Assembly (NCBI GenBank): GCA_026075535.2
Contig: AP026539.1
Coordinates: 2,294,001 to 2,358,000 of the forward strand
Reading direction: 5' to 3'
DNA length: 64,000 nucleotides
Source of the DNA: Tricholoma matsutake
Taxonomy: Eukaryota > Basidiomycota > Agaricomycetes > Agaricales > Tricholomataceae
This document shows positions 45,602 through 57,400 of this stretch, in pieces. The position numbers and the translations under genes were made by a program. Below the pieces are notes generated by a model, which saw only the letters and a list, made by a program, of their open reading frames with translations, ran no database searches and was not told the DNA's origin. Numbering within the stretch: the stretch's first letter is position 1; each line of letters opens with the position of its first letter.

Positions 45602-46926
45602 CAGTACTTTTACACTCCCCCACACTAAAAAACCCACCCCCCCACAAAACATGGGGGAGGGGGTGGTGGTGTGTCATGTCGTGTCGCTGCTGTCTCGTCA
45701 TCACCCCTTCCCCTTGCCCCTCGTCTCTCCTCCCTCTCATCTCCATCATGCTGTCCCCCCATTGTCCTGCCATTTCCCCCCCTCCCCATTGTCTCCCCTC
45801 CCCATTGTCATTCCATGCACCATCCACACCTTGAGCAGTTGCTCGTGAGGCTGGAGGTGCATTGTGCATTGTCTGTCATCCTTGGGGTTGTTGTTGTTGT
45901 TGTTGTTGTCCCTGTGCTCTCACACCCTGTATTCACCCTGCGAGCAGTGGCTCATGGTGGTGGTGGGGGGTGCTGGTTGTTGTCAGTGTCGTGGGGGTCT
46001 TGGGTGGTGTGCCGTCGTGATGCGGCAGCATTGGCATGGTCTCGCATCCTGTCCCTTCTTATGAGAACCTGGAAAACAAAAGAAATACATTAGTCAGTTT
46101 ATGAAAAGAAAAGAAAGAAAAAAAAACTTACTGTGGGCCCAAACAACGCAATCGCATCATTAGGTGTCATCAAGCTTGTTACCAGTAGATGAGAACCTGA
46201 AAAAAAAGAAATACAATTAGTCAAATTACAAAAACAAGAAATAAAACAAAAAAACTTACTATTGGCCCAAATGATGATTCACATCATTTGGGCCACATTG
46301 TGTGTCATGTGGCTTGTTTGCAGAGGCAGTGGTTGTTGTGGGAGTGTCGGGTGATGTGGTTGGGGTTGTGGGAAGAGGGGGGAAGGGGGGGGAGGCCATG
46401 GTGGCCATTGATGGTGGTGGTTGCCACTGCCACTGGTTGGGAGTGATGAGCTAGCAAGGTGTGGTGACGTGGCTATGTGCTTTGTCATCACACCTGTGGG
46501 AATGGTATGTAGTGCAGTAAGAGTACTTACCTACAATGGATGCTTAGTGTAGTGGTCTTCTTGTCACTGTATTCTTATGTAATCATCTTAGAGGTCCCAG
46601 GTTCAATTCTGCCATGCATGTTCACTTTTTCTACTATTAATTACTAAGCAAGGCTGCTATTATTCCTATCAGAATCCTAATGTCTCTGCATAACCTCAGA
46701 ATATTCCTATGTATTCCTATGGTTGAAAATTCCTAGGAAATTCCGATGTTCTGATCAGATTCCGATCGGACTGCATCGGACTGGACTTGGACTGAACCTG
46801 CCATTTCATGTCAATTTGGCTGGTAAAAATGACATTGGAATATGGTCAGATTCCAATCAGAGTCCAATCAGAATCATTGGAATCATTGGATTCCAATAGG
46901 AATATGTGGGGGAGTGTAAAGACCTC
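45602..46926. mobile_element. hAT-like non-autonomous element, copy 2 (1,325 bp)
   Basis: The left end is CAGTACTTTTACACTCCCCC and the right end, reversed, GAGGTCTTTACACTCCCCC. Flanks are GTAGGTGA (45594-45601) and ATAGGTGA (46927-46934), 7 of 8 identical. It has the termini of copies 1 and 3. The right subterminal region (46740-46910) is rich in TCCGATCGGACT-like and GGATTCC words. Inside are C/T minisatellite tracts, two GAGC/GCTC palindromes, two intron-like blocks on the minus strand (46060-46132, 46195-46261), an inverted GGCCCAAATGATG...CATCATTTGGGCC (46263-46293) and a tRNA-like stretch. No transposase. Confidence 0.82.
46525..46615 (+). repeat. tRNA-like sequence inside hAT-like copy 2
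   Basis: GATGCTTAGTGTAGTGGTC has box A character and GGTTCAATTCTGCC fits box B about 50 nt later. Stems are poorly paired. It is a relic rather than a gene. Confidence 0.42.
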
Positions 46927-46936
46927 ATAGGTGAGC

Positions 46937-47299
46937 TGTTAAACCACTGTAGAAAGTGGATCCTAGTATAATCAAGATCATGCTCAGTCTCTGCATAAGT
47001 GACTCTATTAATGTGTACTGTACCTAGTACAATCAAGATCATGCTGGAGGTACAGTAAGTATGGATAAATAAATAAGTAACTAATGAAGCTCACCTCAGT
47101 CTCTGTATAAGTAACTGAGGTGGTAATGTAACTACTGAGCATATATATATATATGTACTGGGTAACAAAGGGTGGGTATGAATGAAGACAAGACAAGGAA
47201 GAACTGTGCCATGGATCAACCATGCATATCAAAGGGAATGCTAAAAATAGCACACACAGCAAATGCATCAAAAGTGAGATGCATGGTGCAATTTCAACA
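46937..47299 (-). repeat. Ty1/copia LTR (363 bp)
   Basis: Read on the minus strand it begins TGTTGAAATTGCACC and ends GTGGTTTAACA, a TG...CA pair. Directly upstream on that strand is CACAGTGAGGAGGAG, purine-rich, and before it the copia polyprotein. It contains the hairpin CACCTCAGT/ACTGAGGTG at 47095-47124, also present in the foldback LTR pieces at 7965-8330. It is the 3' LTR of the copia remnant. Confidence 0.75.
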
Positions 47300-47306
47300 C
47301 TCCTCC

Positions 47307-48757
47307 TCACTGTGAATACTCCTCCTCACATGGAATCACATTAACATAGTCCAAGATAGTTTTGAAGAAAGACAAAATGTTTAGGGTCCAAGGCCTTTGT
47401 AAGCATGTCAGTGACATGATCATGGGTGTTGACATAATCAATAGTGAGGTTGCCTGATTGGACATGCTTTCACACAAAATCATATTTAATGTCGATGTGC
47501 TTAACATGAGAGTGAAGTAATGGGTCCTCAGATAAAGTCTTGGTAGTGTTGTTGTCACAAAAAATAGTGGTGGGGGAATTTTGATGGAAGTCAATAGTGT
47601 GTAGTAGAGTATGCAACCATATACACTCCTTTGCAGTCTCAAATGCTACAATGTATTCCACCTTGCAAGTAGATGCTGCCCAAGACACCACACCCAAGCC
47701 AAGGGAGCATATGTAGTCCCCAACACTATGACAAGTGTTGAGCCAATTAGCCCAGTCAGAGTCACTATAAGCACACAAGATAATGGGAAGATGACCACCC
47801 AGATGAAGCTTCAGGTCTCTAGTTCCCTTTAGGTATCAAACCAGCCATATAGTGGCATTCCAGTGCTCAAGCGAGTATGAGTCGAGATACTGAGAGAGCT
47901 GTTGTACTGCATAAGAGATATCAGGACAAGTAGATATTGCCAAGTAAAGCAAACATCCAATAAGAGAGCGTACAGGAGTTTGGCAAGAGTGTTCCTGGCA
48001 TCCAGTGACATGGTTTGCTGATCAGGGTGTTGTAGTTTTGAACCAGGCTCTAGGGGAGCTGAAACTGGGTGAGCATCCTTTTGACCAAACTGTTCCACAA
48101 TTTTGTCAATAAGTGCAGTTTGTGAGAGTGCTACAGTATGTGCATCCGGTCCCAAGTGACAGCAATACCCATAATAAAGCATGCTGTCCCCAATTTGGAT
48201 ATAGTCTATACCTCACGCATTTGGTTTTTAAAATGCTCATTTTCATCCTTGGAGTCAGTGATAGCTAAATAATTGTCAATGTGGACAGCAGCAATTATTG
48301 TACCAGTGTCAGTTTTGTGGTAATAGATACAGGATTTGCAAGAAAGATGGGTGAATCCCCAATTGAGCATCTGTGCATTGAGAGTCTGATTCCAAATATA
48401 CCCACTCTGCTTCATACTGTACAGGCCATGCTGGAGCTGCCAAACCCAGTCCTCCTTGTGTGGCTCCTCGAATCCTGTAGGCTGCTGCATATATTGAATT
48501 TCATCATCTGGGAGTAAGCCATAGAGAAAAGTGGTTTTTATATCAATTTGTTGTGCATCCCATCTGAGAGAGGTGGTGATGTGTAAGAGAATTTGCCAAG
48601 ATTCCATGCATGCGGTTGGTGAGGTGGTTTTAGTGTAGTCCCTGCCATAAATTTGCTCATGACCTCTGAAAACAAAGTGTACCTTCCACCTAATAGTGGT
48701 GCCCACTTCATCACACTTGATGTTTGGATTGGATAAGAATCTTGGGTCTACATGCAA
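47307..48757 (-). pseudogene. Ty1/copia RT-RNase H remnant
   Basis: Minus-strand pieces: RWKVHFVFRGHEQIYGRDYT, then IDIKTTFLYGLLPDDEIQYM, VWQLQHGLYSMKQSGYIWNQ, and the RT box AAVHIDNYLAITDS, where the family has VDD (AAT at 48272-48274). The thumb and RNase H follow (YSDSDWANWLNTCHSVGDYI; ECIWLHTLLH; ATIFCDNNTTKTLSED equivalent; HSHVKHIDIKYDFV). It ends before the LTR. Four or more frame changes and stops separate the pieces. The gag, protease and integrase parts are missing; the left edge (48757-48790) abuts a GGTAGCTCAGTAGTTAAG tRNA-like stretch. Confidence 0.88.
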
Positions 48758-48959
48758 AGCAGTGCACTTAACTACTGAGCTACCAAGTAATTATAATTAT
48801 TCCCCTACATACATTTAATACCTTTATTACCCAAGCAAGGTGCATAGTAACCAGCCATTAACCAGAATATGTATAACTGCATGCATTGCATGACATGTGA
48901 CATGTGACTGCCAGTTCACCACCATTCCAACCACCACAACCACCACTGTTGTCAACACC

Positions 48960-49959
48960 TAAGGCATGACATGGGTATGGGTAACACTGTGATAATGTGG
49001 TCATGGGTATGCATGGGTTTGGGATTGCCCCACCCATGCAAAACCATACCCTTATCCATGGGTTTATGGGTCTCCACAGGTCTCAACTGTGTCATTTCTG
49101 GCTGAGGTTTTTGTCATTCAGATGCTCCAAAGAGGGGAGGGAGATTGTGTTTATCTTCATTGTTGGAAGGGGTCTTAGATTTATGTGAGTTCCCCACCAA
49201 TCTCTGTGATCTTATGCTTGATTTAAATCTAATTTACCCTCATTTTAAGGTCCTGAAGAGTCTAGATGTTGCATTTGCCTGATCTCTCTCAATGTTAACA
49301 TCTTTGTTAGAAGGAGAGGGTGCTCCAACCAGATGAGTTCTCCATGGATTCCTATGATCTTATACTTAATATCAACCCCAGTCCCCATTCACAGTTGTTT
49401 CAAGGTCCCAGAGAGATGAGAGGCTCGCATTAACACAATCCTTTTCTGTGTCAATATCTTTGTTGGAAGGGGGTGGCAGGAGAGGGTGCTCCAACAAGGT
49501 GAGTTCTCAATGAATTCCTATGATCTTATACTTAATATTAACCCCATTTACAGTCATTTTAAGGTTCTGGAGAGATGAGAGGTCCACATTTTTGTGCGAT
49601 CCCTTTCTGTGTCAACATCTTTGTTGGAAGGGGGGTTGTAGGAGAGGTGCTCCAACTAGGTGAGTTCTTCATTAATTCCCTTGATGTTATGCTTAATCCT
49701 AACATAATTCACACTTGTTTCAAGGTCCTGAAGGGGTGAGGGGCTTGCATTTGTGTGATACTCCTCTGTGTCAACATCTTTACTGGTAGTAGTTGTATAA
49801 TAGTGATAATTTAGTAGCATCATAGTAACCTACACACACCTCAATAAACTTGTGCATACCCATGATAAACCTGTACCCTTTACCATATGGGTATGGTGTT
49901 CACAGGTATGGGTAGGGGTTGCCAAAAAAATACCTGGGGGTAACCCCTGTTATGCCTTA
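48960..49959. mobile_element. hAT-like non-autonomous element with perfect TSD TCAACACC (1,000 bp)
   Basis: Perfect 8-bp duplications TCAACACC at 48952-48959 and 49960-49967 flank imperfect inverted termini: TAAGGCATGACATGGG at the left and, reversed, TAAGGCATAACAGGGG at the right. ATGGGTATGGGT-type words crowd both subterminal zones. The middle consists of four tandem units of about 160 bp, each beginning GTGAGTTC. No transposase is present. A different termini set from the CTTTACACTCCCCC family, so a distinct family. Confidence 0.85.
49178..49800 (+). repeat. Four tandem units of about 160 bp
   Basis: Units start near 49178, 49333, 49499 and 49661 with GTGAGTTC, continue through CTATGATCTTATACTTAATA, TCAAGGTCCTGAAG-like and GTGTCAACATCTTTGTTGGA, and end GTGCTCCAAC. 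They are diverged by perhaps one base in eight. Each unit starts with a good 5' splice-site consensus, which may be coincidental. Confidence 0.75.
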
Positions 49960-50330
49960 TCAACACCACCTCCCTCCCTTCCTCCTCTCCACTCTACCAC
50001 CACCACCACTGTGTGTGCACCCACACCACTCCCACCATCACCACCACCTTCAAATGAGCTGACTAGATGGAACACAGGCCCAAATGATGGCAACTGTTGT
50101 TTGGGCCATAGATAAGTTTTTCTTTTTTTTCTTTTTTTTCTTTTGTTTTTATCAATCGACTAATTGTATTAGGTTGTATACTACTGGGGATGACCTGCCA
50201 TGACAAAAATGCACAACCCACACCCACCCCCAGCCTCACAAGCAACTGCTCATGGGGTGGTTGGTGGGTGGAATGATGCCCAGGGACAGTGGGTGCACCA
50301 GGGCCATATGACAATGATGATGACACACCA
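49960..50330 (+). repeat. Repeat modules: palindromes and intron-like block
   Basis: This holds CACC/CCT microsatellite sequence, the inverted GCCCAAATGATGGCAACTGTTGTTTGGGC (50081-50106), an intron-like T-rich block starting at about 50112 and a GAGC/GCTC-type palindrome near 50229. Apparent frames are low complexity. Confidence 0.6.
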
Positions 50331-50371
50331 CCTGCATCAGGAAAATTGCTTTTGTCCCCAGGGTGTCCTGG

Positions 50372-50667
50372 GTACCCTAGGATGTCTTGGGGCATGCCAA
50401 GGCATCCAAAGCAATTGTCTACCCTGGGCACTCTGTAGGTAAAGTGCCATTATTTGCCAGTCTTCAGGGTAGTGAATTTTGGTCCAAAGTGCTCCAGGGC
50501 ACCTCAGGAATGTATGATTTACTAGGATGTCTTGGGGCATGCCAAGGCATCCAAAGCAATGGTCTACCCTGGGCACTCTGTAGGTAAAGCACCATTATTT
50601 TCCAGTCTTCAGGGTAGTGAATTTTGGTCCAAAGTGCTCCAGGGCACCTCAGGAATGTATGATTTAT
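50372..50667 (+). repeat. Direct tandem duplication of about 148 bp with internal palindrome
   Basis: Two copies (50372-50520 and 50522-50667) both contain CTTGGGGCATGCCAAGGCAT, CTACCCTGGGCACTCTGTAG and GTGCTCCAGGGCACCTCAGG. Each copy includes a hairpin with a central GGCATGCC. Confidence 0.8.
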
Positions 50668-50839
50668 ATGCTTCCTGGATATCCTCTGATGCTTGAGAAG
50701 ATTTTTTGGTCCTCTAAATGTCATTCACACTGCATGTGATATCGAAAAAATTATTGCATTTCCTATAAAATACATGTATTTGATATGTAACTATACTACA
50801 TATACAGTTCCCATTTGTCTGTTGGTGTCCATGATGGCA

Positions 50840-51260
50840 GTGTCATTGTCCCCCCCCTGTTGTCATCCCCCCTCTCTTTGTCATCCCCTCCCTCTCATTA
50901 TCATCCCCCCTCCCTCTCATTGTTCATTGTTGACCCCCCTCCATCTCATCATTGACCCCCCTCCCTCTTGTCATCATTGTCTCCCCTCCCTCTCATTGTC
51001 ATCTCCCCTCCCTCTTGTCATCATCTCCCCTCCCTCTCATCATCATTGTCTCCCCTCCCTCTCGTCCCCTCCCTCTCATCATTGTCTCCCCTCCCTCTGA
51101 TCATCATTTCCCCTCCATCTCATTGTTGTTTCTTCTCCCTCTCATTGTTGTTTCCCCTCCATATCATCATCATCTCCCTCTCATCATCATCCCCCCTCCC
51201 TCTCACCTACTTTCACTCCTGTCCCCCTCAGTTGTCATCATTGTCAGTCCACATGCGATC
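50840..51260 (+). repeat. Pyrimidine-rich minisatellite (CTCATTGTCATCCCCCCTCC type)
   Basis: About 400 bp of near-repeats of TCATTGTCATC and CCCCTCCCTCTC on the plus strand. Translated frames are repetitive (SPPSHHHCLPSL) and not genes. Similar tracts occur at 32080-32350, 45690-45800 and 59540-59960. Confidence 0.85.
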
Positions 51261-52232
51261 TACCCCTTGTGAGGCTGGGGGCAGGTGGTGTGCTTCATTG
51301 TGGGTCCTCTCCCATGTCATTGTTGTCCCCTGTCATTGTTGGTTCATTGTTGAGCACCCATGATCCACCTTGCAAGCAGGGGCCCACAACAGTGGTGGTG
51401 GGTGCTGGTCAGCTTTGTTGCTAAAAAGAATTGTTAGCAGCAAAATAATGAAACAAGAGTAATAAAAAAACTTACTAATGGCCCAAGAGATGTCAAATGA
51501 TGCCTCATGAGCCCTCAATTCCAGTTGTCTGGTCATTCTGTCATCTCCCACAGTCCCATCATTCCATTGTCATTGTTCCATTCATGTCATCATTGTCATT
51601 AGTGCCCCTGATCCCACCTTACGAGCAGAGGCTCATAGTGGCAGTTGTTGGGGGATGCCTCTTTTATTATGGGTCCTGTCACCCTGTCCTGCCATTGTCA
51701 TGGCAGCGTTTCATATTTTTTCGAGGTGTGAGGTGGTTAGTGATGAGGTGGTGGCATTAATGGCATTTTGTGTGCTTACTTCGCAGGCACCCTGCTACCC
51801 AGGCCTCCTGGTGCCTCCATGGGGTCTCTTAACCCCAAACAACCCCCCCAAATCCCATTTGGATGGAGAGGAGGGGGTGAGCATGGGTCTGCATTGTGTG
51901 TCATTGTGGTAGTAGGTAACCTAAAAATAGCTGAACAAGACCATTAGAACTTGAAAAAAACATTGAAAACACTTAATTTACTTTGTGTTGAAGGGCCTCA
52001 GGCTCCTCAAGATGAATCAACAACTGTTGACACTGTCAATGTCCATGTGATGTGGCAATTTTGAAGCCATGCAGGTCACCATTTACTGTTGATGGAGCAG
52101 CATAGGAGTGGCATTGGTGGCTGCTGATGGAGGTGGGAGGTGGTTGGTGTTGAAGGAAGGAGAGGTGGTGGTAGCAGTTGGCCCATGTTCAACTTGTGAA
52201 GTTCAACTTCAGCATGACTTGAAATCAACGAT
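51261..52232. repeat. Repeat modules and unannotated sequence
   Basis: Quasi-palindromes near 51362 and 51620, a minus-strand intron-like block at 51420-51478, and a segment at 51790-51890 that is the reverse complement of 25690-25790. No gene is supported. Confidence 0.5.
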
Positions 52233-53525
52233 CAGTCATGTGAACAACCCATGGGAACGTTGTGCCCCATGGGGTGCATCAACATATATTTACAACTTGA
52301 ATTTGAGCCTGGGTAACTTACTTCTCAATGGGTCTGACTTTGTGTCATCATGGGTTCAACTTTGTGTCTCTCACTTGTTGGTGCTCTTGTTGTACTGCTG
52401 TCATAGTTTTCTTCTTGGCTTTGGTGGGATCATGGCACTTGCTATTTATTTGAACCTTTCACATGGGCATGCTGGGCCCCATGCTGTTCCTCCAGGAAAC
52501 ATGTCCAGAAGTGATTAAGTATCTCCCAGACCACCTTTGCAGTCTAAGTGGAAAGATAATTGTTATTGATGGAATGCTTATTATGCAACATTTTCACTTT
52601 GTGCCACGGCAGACCCCACATTGCCATTGCCATGTCCTTGGATGGTACAGGCTCATTAAGTAGCTTAATGGTGTGTAATTGCTGTCATGTTAGTCAATAT
52701 AATCTACTTGTAGAATGTTGTAAAATTGATTTAAAAATCACATGGTTGAAATGCTGAGAAGTGTGATTATAATATATTATCATACAGGGCATCACAGGGC
52801 ATCACACAGTACTCTAGGGTGCTTGATGTGTCCTGGGAAATAGCCTTTAACCCTGGGAAAGCTTGTGTCAAAAAGGGATTTTCCTGATGTGGTCATGTGA
52901 ACAACCCATGGGAATGTTGTGCCCCATGGGGCACATTGACTTATCTTTACAACTTGAATTTGAGCCTGGTAACTTACTTCTCAATGGGTCTGACTTTGTG
53001 TCACCCTGGTGGGTTTGACTTTGCATCTCTCACTTCTCAGCTTGATAAGTTTTAGCTTGTTTCTCATGGTCTTGTATTCATTTCTAATCTGTTTACATGT
53101 CATTTGAAGGGCCTGATAAGATGAAAGGCCAGTGCTTCACTGTTCTTTTACATTTTGCAGTTTTTGCTGAGAGGTGGTCACAGCATGGGTAATGGCATAG
53201 CTTGATGAGTTTCACCTCATTTCTCATTATATTGTATTCATCCCCCTCACATGTATTTCGAAAGGAGTAATGTTTTAGTTTTGCTTTGGTTTTCTCTCTT
53301 TTTGTTTAATTTAGTTGCTGTCATATAATCTACTTTTAGATTGTTATAAAATTGATTTAAAAATTATGTTGTTGAAATGCTCAGAGGTGCAATTACAGCA
53401 TAATATCATATAGCACAGGACATCACAGGGCATCATAGGGTACTCCAGGGCACTTGATGGGTCCTGGGAAATAGCCTTTAACCCTGGGAAAGCTTGTGTC
53501 AAAAAGTGGTTTTCCTGATGTGCCC
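52233..53525 (+). repeat. Large direct duplication (units of about 640 bp)
   Basis: 52233-52380 matches 52893-53035 (GTGAACAACCCATGGGAA; TTACAACTTGAATTTGAGCC), and 52690-52892 matches 53325-53525 (TGTAAAATTGATTTAAAAAT-like; CCTGGGAAATAGCCTTTAAC). The stretch between is less conserved. Likely an old tandem duplication of a non-coding repeat. Confidence 0.75.
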
Positions 53526-54050
53526 CCAGCCTCATGAGCAGCTGCTTGTGGGGTGGTTGGTGGGTGGAACAACACCCAGGTGCAGGGACAGGAGACAATA
53601 ATGGTGATGAATGATGACACACCACCCACCCCCAGCCTCATGAGCAACTGCTTGTGGGGTGGATTGTCGGTGGAATGACAGACAACAGACCTAGCACAGC
53701 AGGGCCACACCCTCTCCCCCTCCCCTGCACTTTGTGTGGTAGGGGATTTTTTTTTGTACTTTTAATTATTTATTAGTATTGTGCCCCCCCCCCCCTATTT
53801 TGCATGGGGAGGGATTTTTTTTCTTCATGTTTTTACCTCCCCCCTTGCATTTATGCAAGGGGTTAGCTTTTTATGTATATAAATAAACTCCCTCTTGCAT
53901 CTTGTGAGAGGGAAGATTTTTTGTTTATGTATGTAATCACAATCATCCCCACTCCCTTGCATTGAGTGTGAGGGATGTGGTTAATTAAAAATTTTTGATC
54001 TTAATTACTTTGAAAAAAATTAGATTTATGAGTCTGAGTGAAATAAATAA
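53526..54050 (+). repeat. GAGC/GCTC palindromes and second C-rich hairpin array
   Basis: Two quasi-palindromes (53530, 53638) are followed by hairpins at about 53720, 53785, 53841, 53888 and 53945, including the perfect CCCCTTGCAT/ATGCAAGGGG (53841-53850/53853-53862). It ends with the GATGTGGTTAATTAAAAATT sequence also seen at 29046. The block corresponds to 28620-29080 inside hAT-like copy 1. Confidence 0.78.
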
Positions 54051-54473
54051 TATAAGGGCAACCTCAGCCTCTAGCAAAGGGAAATCTGAAGTTAAAATTA
54101 TACTACATGGACAGGGATTGGAGGTGCACCTAGCAAAGGGAAATCTGAAGAGAAAACTCTAAGGACCCCTTTGCCAGTGCCCAGTATATGTGAAAACTGC
54201 AAAAATCAAACAATAATCTAAAAATAGAAAAGGCAGAGATAGGCTGATCAAGGCCACCAAATGACATTGTACCAAGGGGTAGATGTCGGAAGGGGTACTC
54301 CATCTCTAAATATAAAACTGTCAACATGCACAAACATGATAGAAAGGGAAATTAGTAATAAAATGAGGAAAAATCATAGAAAATGGAGAATAGAAGGAAA
54401 TGAGGTGGGGAAAAATATAGGACAAACATAAAAAATAGGAGAAACATGTGGGGCACCCTCTAGTCCCCTTACA
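54051..54473 (-). repeat. 3' LTR of gypsy element C (423 bp)
   Basis: On the minus strand it begins TGTAAGGGGAC after GATGCATCTTAGAGGGGGGG, a purine-rich tract, and ends GAGGTTGCCCTTATA. The same end sequence reappears at 63885-64000 as the start of the other LTR, which leaves the window. Confidence 0.85.
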
Positions 54474-54479
54474 TCACCC

Positions 54480-57400
54480 CCCCTCTAAGATGCATCACCC
54501 CAATGCATTTGAAATTGCATATGACCAAAGTCAGTGACTTGAATGTGATGCAGTGCAGCAGTGTACTGTTGGTGGAATTCCTTGACTAACTGAGAGGCAT
54601 TCACATCGGACTCCTTGACCTATGAGTTCTCCTCATACCCATAACCTTTCCAGTGTACCAAATACTGGAGTTTCCCTTGACGCAACTGGCTGTCCAAGAT
54701 TGACTTGACTTCATACTGGGGTTCTCCCTCAATCACTGTAGGTGGCAGTGGTGGATGTGAATGATGTCCTGGGAAAGGATCTGGGGGAGCTGGAAGGAAT
54801 TTCACAATATGGAAGACTGGGTGGAGTCTGGACATGGAGGCTGGGAGGTGCAAACGATAGGCATGCATTCCAACACACTTGGCAATGGGAAAAGGTCCCA
54901 GGAAGCGATGGGCGAGTTTGTGTGGTGGAGATGTCACTGGAGTCAAGATAAACTTGATCACCAACCTTGTACAGAATGGCGTTGATTGTAAAAGTGTGCC
55001 ATGTCGTCCTTCACCTTTGCCAAGGCTGCCTTTGCTTCCTCCAAACTGTCCCTCATGCATTCTGTGAACTCATTCACTGTCTTGATGTGTGAGGAGGCTT
55101 GGTGGTGTTCGAATTCCATGCATGGATGCCATCCAGTGCTTAAGAAGAAAGGGGTTTGTTGAGTGGAAGCATGGATGTGGTTGTTGTATCCAAACTTGGC
55201 CAAGGGGAGGAGATTGTCCCAATTGTCCTGGTGCTCATTGACAAAGACATGGATGTACTGCTCCAGTTCCTGGTTGATTTGCTTGGTCTGGCCATCAGTT
55301 TGCAGGTGATAGGTGGTCAAAGCAAGGAGTTTGATCCCCAGAAGTTGGTACAGCTCATGAGTGAACTCTGCCACAAACTGAGGGCCATGGTCTGAAAGGA
55401 AAGCACCAGGAAGTCCATGTAATTTCCACACATGGTGGAGATAGAGTCAGGTGGCACCCAGGGCACTGACAGTGGTGTGAGTGGGAATGAAGTGAGCACA
55501 TTTCCCTGTGGAATCAATTGTGCACATCACTGCATCAAACCCATTTGACTCTGGCAACTCCACCACAAAGTTGACACTGACAACATCCCAACAGCTCTCT
55601 GGGACAGGGAGAAGGTGTAGCTCACCAATGGGTTTGTGACAAGGAATCTTGGTGCATAAGCAAAGGTCACAAGTACAGCAATACTGACCAATGAGCTGTG
55701 ACATTTGTGGCCACCAATAATTCCATGAGGTGAGCTCCAAGGTCTTCCAGTGTCCAGGATGACCAGCAATCTGTGAGTTGTGGTGTTGGGATATGATGCA
55801 TCAATGAAGGTCTGGGTCATTGTGGATGCAGATGCAATCCCTGAAATACAACAAGTCCTCCTTTTCAGCCCACTCTGCTGTACACAAGGAGAGGGTGGAT
55901 CCCTTTTTCAGTTCTTTAACAGCTCAGGCCATGACATCCTCATGTAAACTGCTATGGTTTGTGTAACAAATGTCATGTATGATGTCCTGCTCCTCACCCT
56001 GGGGTGCAATGCCTTCCAATGCCCAGATAGTAAACAGGTTTGGCTGCAACAACACAATGTCTTGATTGTCATCACTGCCATCCCCATGGTCCGCATGTCA
56101 GGAGAGGGCATTGGTCTTCCCCATGCTGCAACCCAGACGGTGGTGCAAGGAGAAGTTGAACCTGGATAGATACAGGGACCAATGAGCTTGACAATGGTTC
56201 AATTTCTTGGCCATCATAAAGTACTCGAGACTCTTGTGATCCATCCAAATTTCCACCTTGTGTTGGGCACCCTTGAGGAAATGTTGCCACTCCTCAAGTG
56301 CATGCATTATTGCCAACATCTCCTTGTCATGGATCTTGTAGTTTCACTCCACAGCACTAAGGCTTTTGGAATAGAATGCAACAGGATGCCACTTCTGGTC
56401 CTCCAGAGACTGCTGAGACAACACAGCGCCTGTCACAAAGTCAGAACTGTCGGCCTCTACATGAAAAGGGTGCAAGTCATCACCAAAGGTAAGAATGGGA
56501 GCAGAAGTGACCATCTCCTTAAGCTTTTCAGATGCCTCCTGTTGTGCATTGTCCCACCTCCATGCCTCCTTCCCCATCAAGTTGAACAGTGGTCATGAAT
56601 GATGTGAGAAATCCTTGATAAAATACCAATAGAAATTGATGAAGTCCAGGAAAGACTGCACCTCTTTCTTGTTTGTGGGGGTTGGCCAAGCTGTGACCCC
56701 ATTCACCTTGACAGGATCCATCTCCACCTGACCCTCTGAGATAATCAGGCTGAGGTACTTGATCTTGGTCTTCTCAAACTCGCACTTGTCCTGATGAAGG
56801 TAGAGTTTGTACTGTCAAAGTCATTCCAGGACGAGGTGCGTAATGTGACGATGCTCTTCAACCATGAGTGAAGATGAGGATGTCATTGAGATACATACAA
56901 ATGATGCCTTTGAGGATGAGGTCATGGAAGATGTTGTTCATCATGGTCTGGAAGGTGGCAGGACTATTAGTAAGGCCAAAGAACATGACGAGCAGTTCAA
57001 AAAGACCATGGTTGGTACAGAAGGCTGCCTTCCACTCATCTCCCTCCTTTATCCTCACATTATTGTAACCCCAACAGACATCGAGCTTGGTGAAGTATTG
57101 GGCTCCATGGAGTTGGTTCACAAGTTCAGAGATGAGAGGTTATGGGTAGTGATTTTTGACTGTGATGTCATTGAGCCTTCTATAGTCTTGAACTAGTCAA
57201 AGTGAGCCATCCTTCTTCTTGCCAAAGAAAAAGGGAGAGGCCATGGGTGACTTCTATGGTTGAATACATCTAGAGGTTAGGTGCTCATTGATGAACTGGT
57301 CAAGCTGTTACTGCTCCTCAGGGGATAGAGGATAGACCTTGCAGGAGGAAGGGGTTGCACTGGGGATGAGTTCAATCACATGATCCCATGGCTTGCATGC

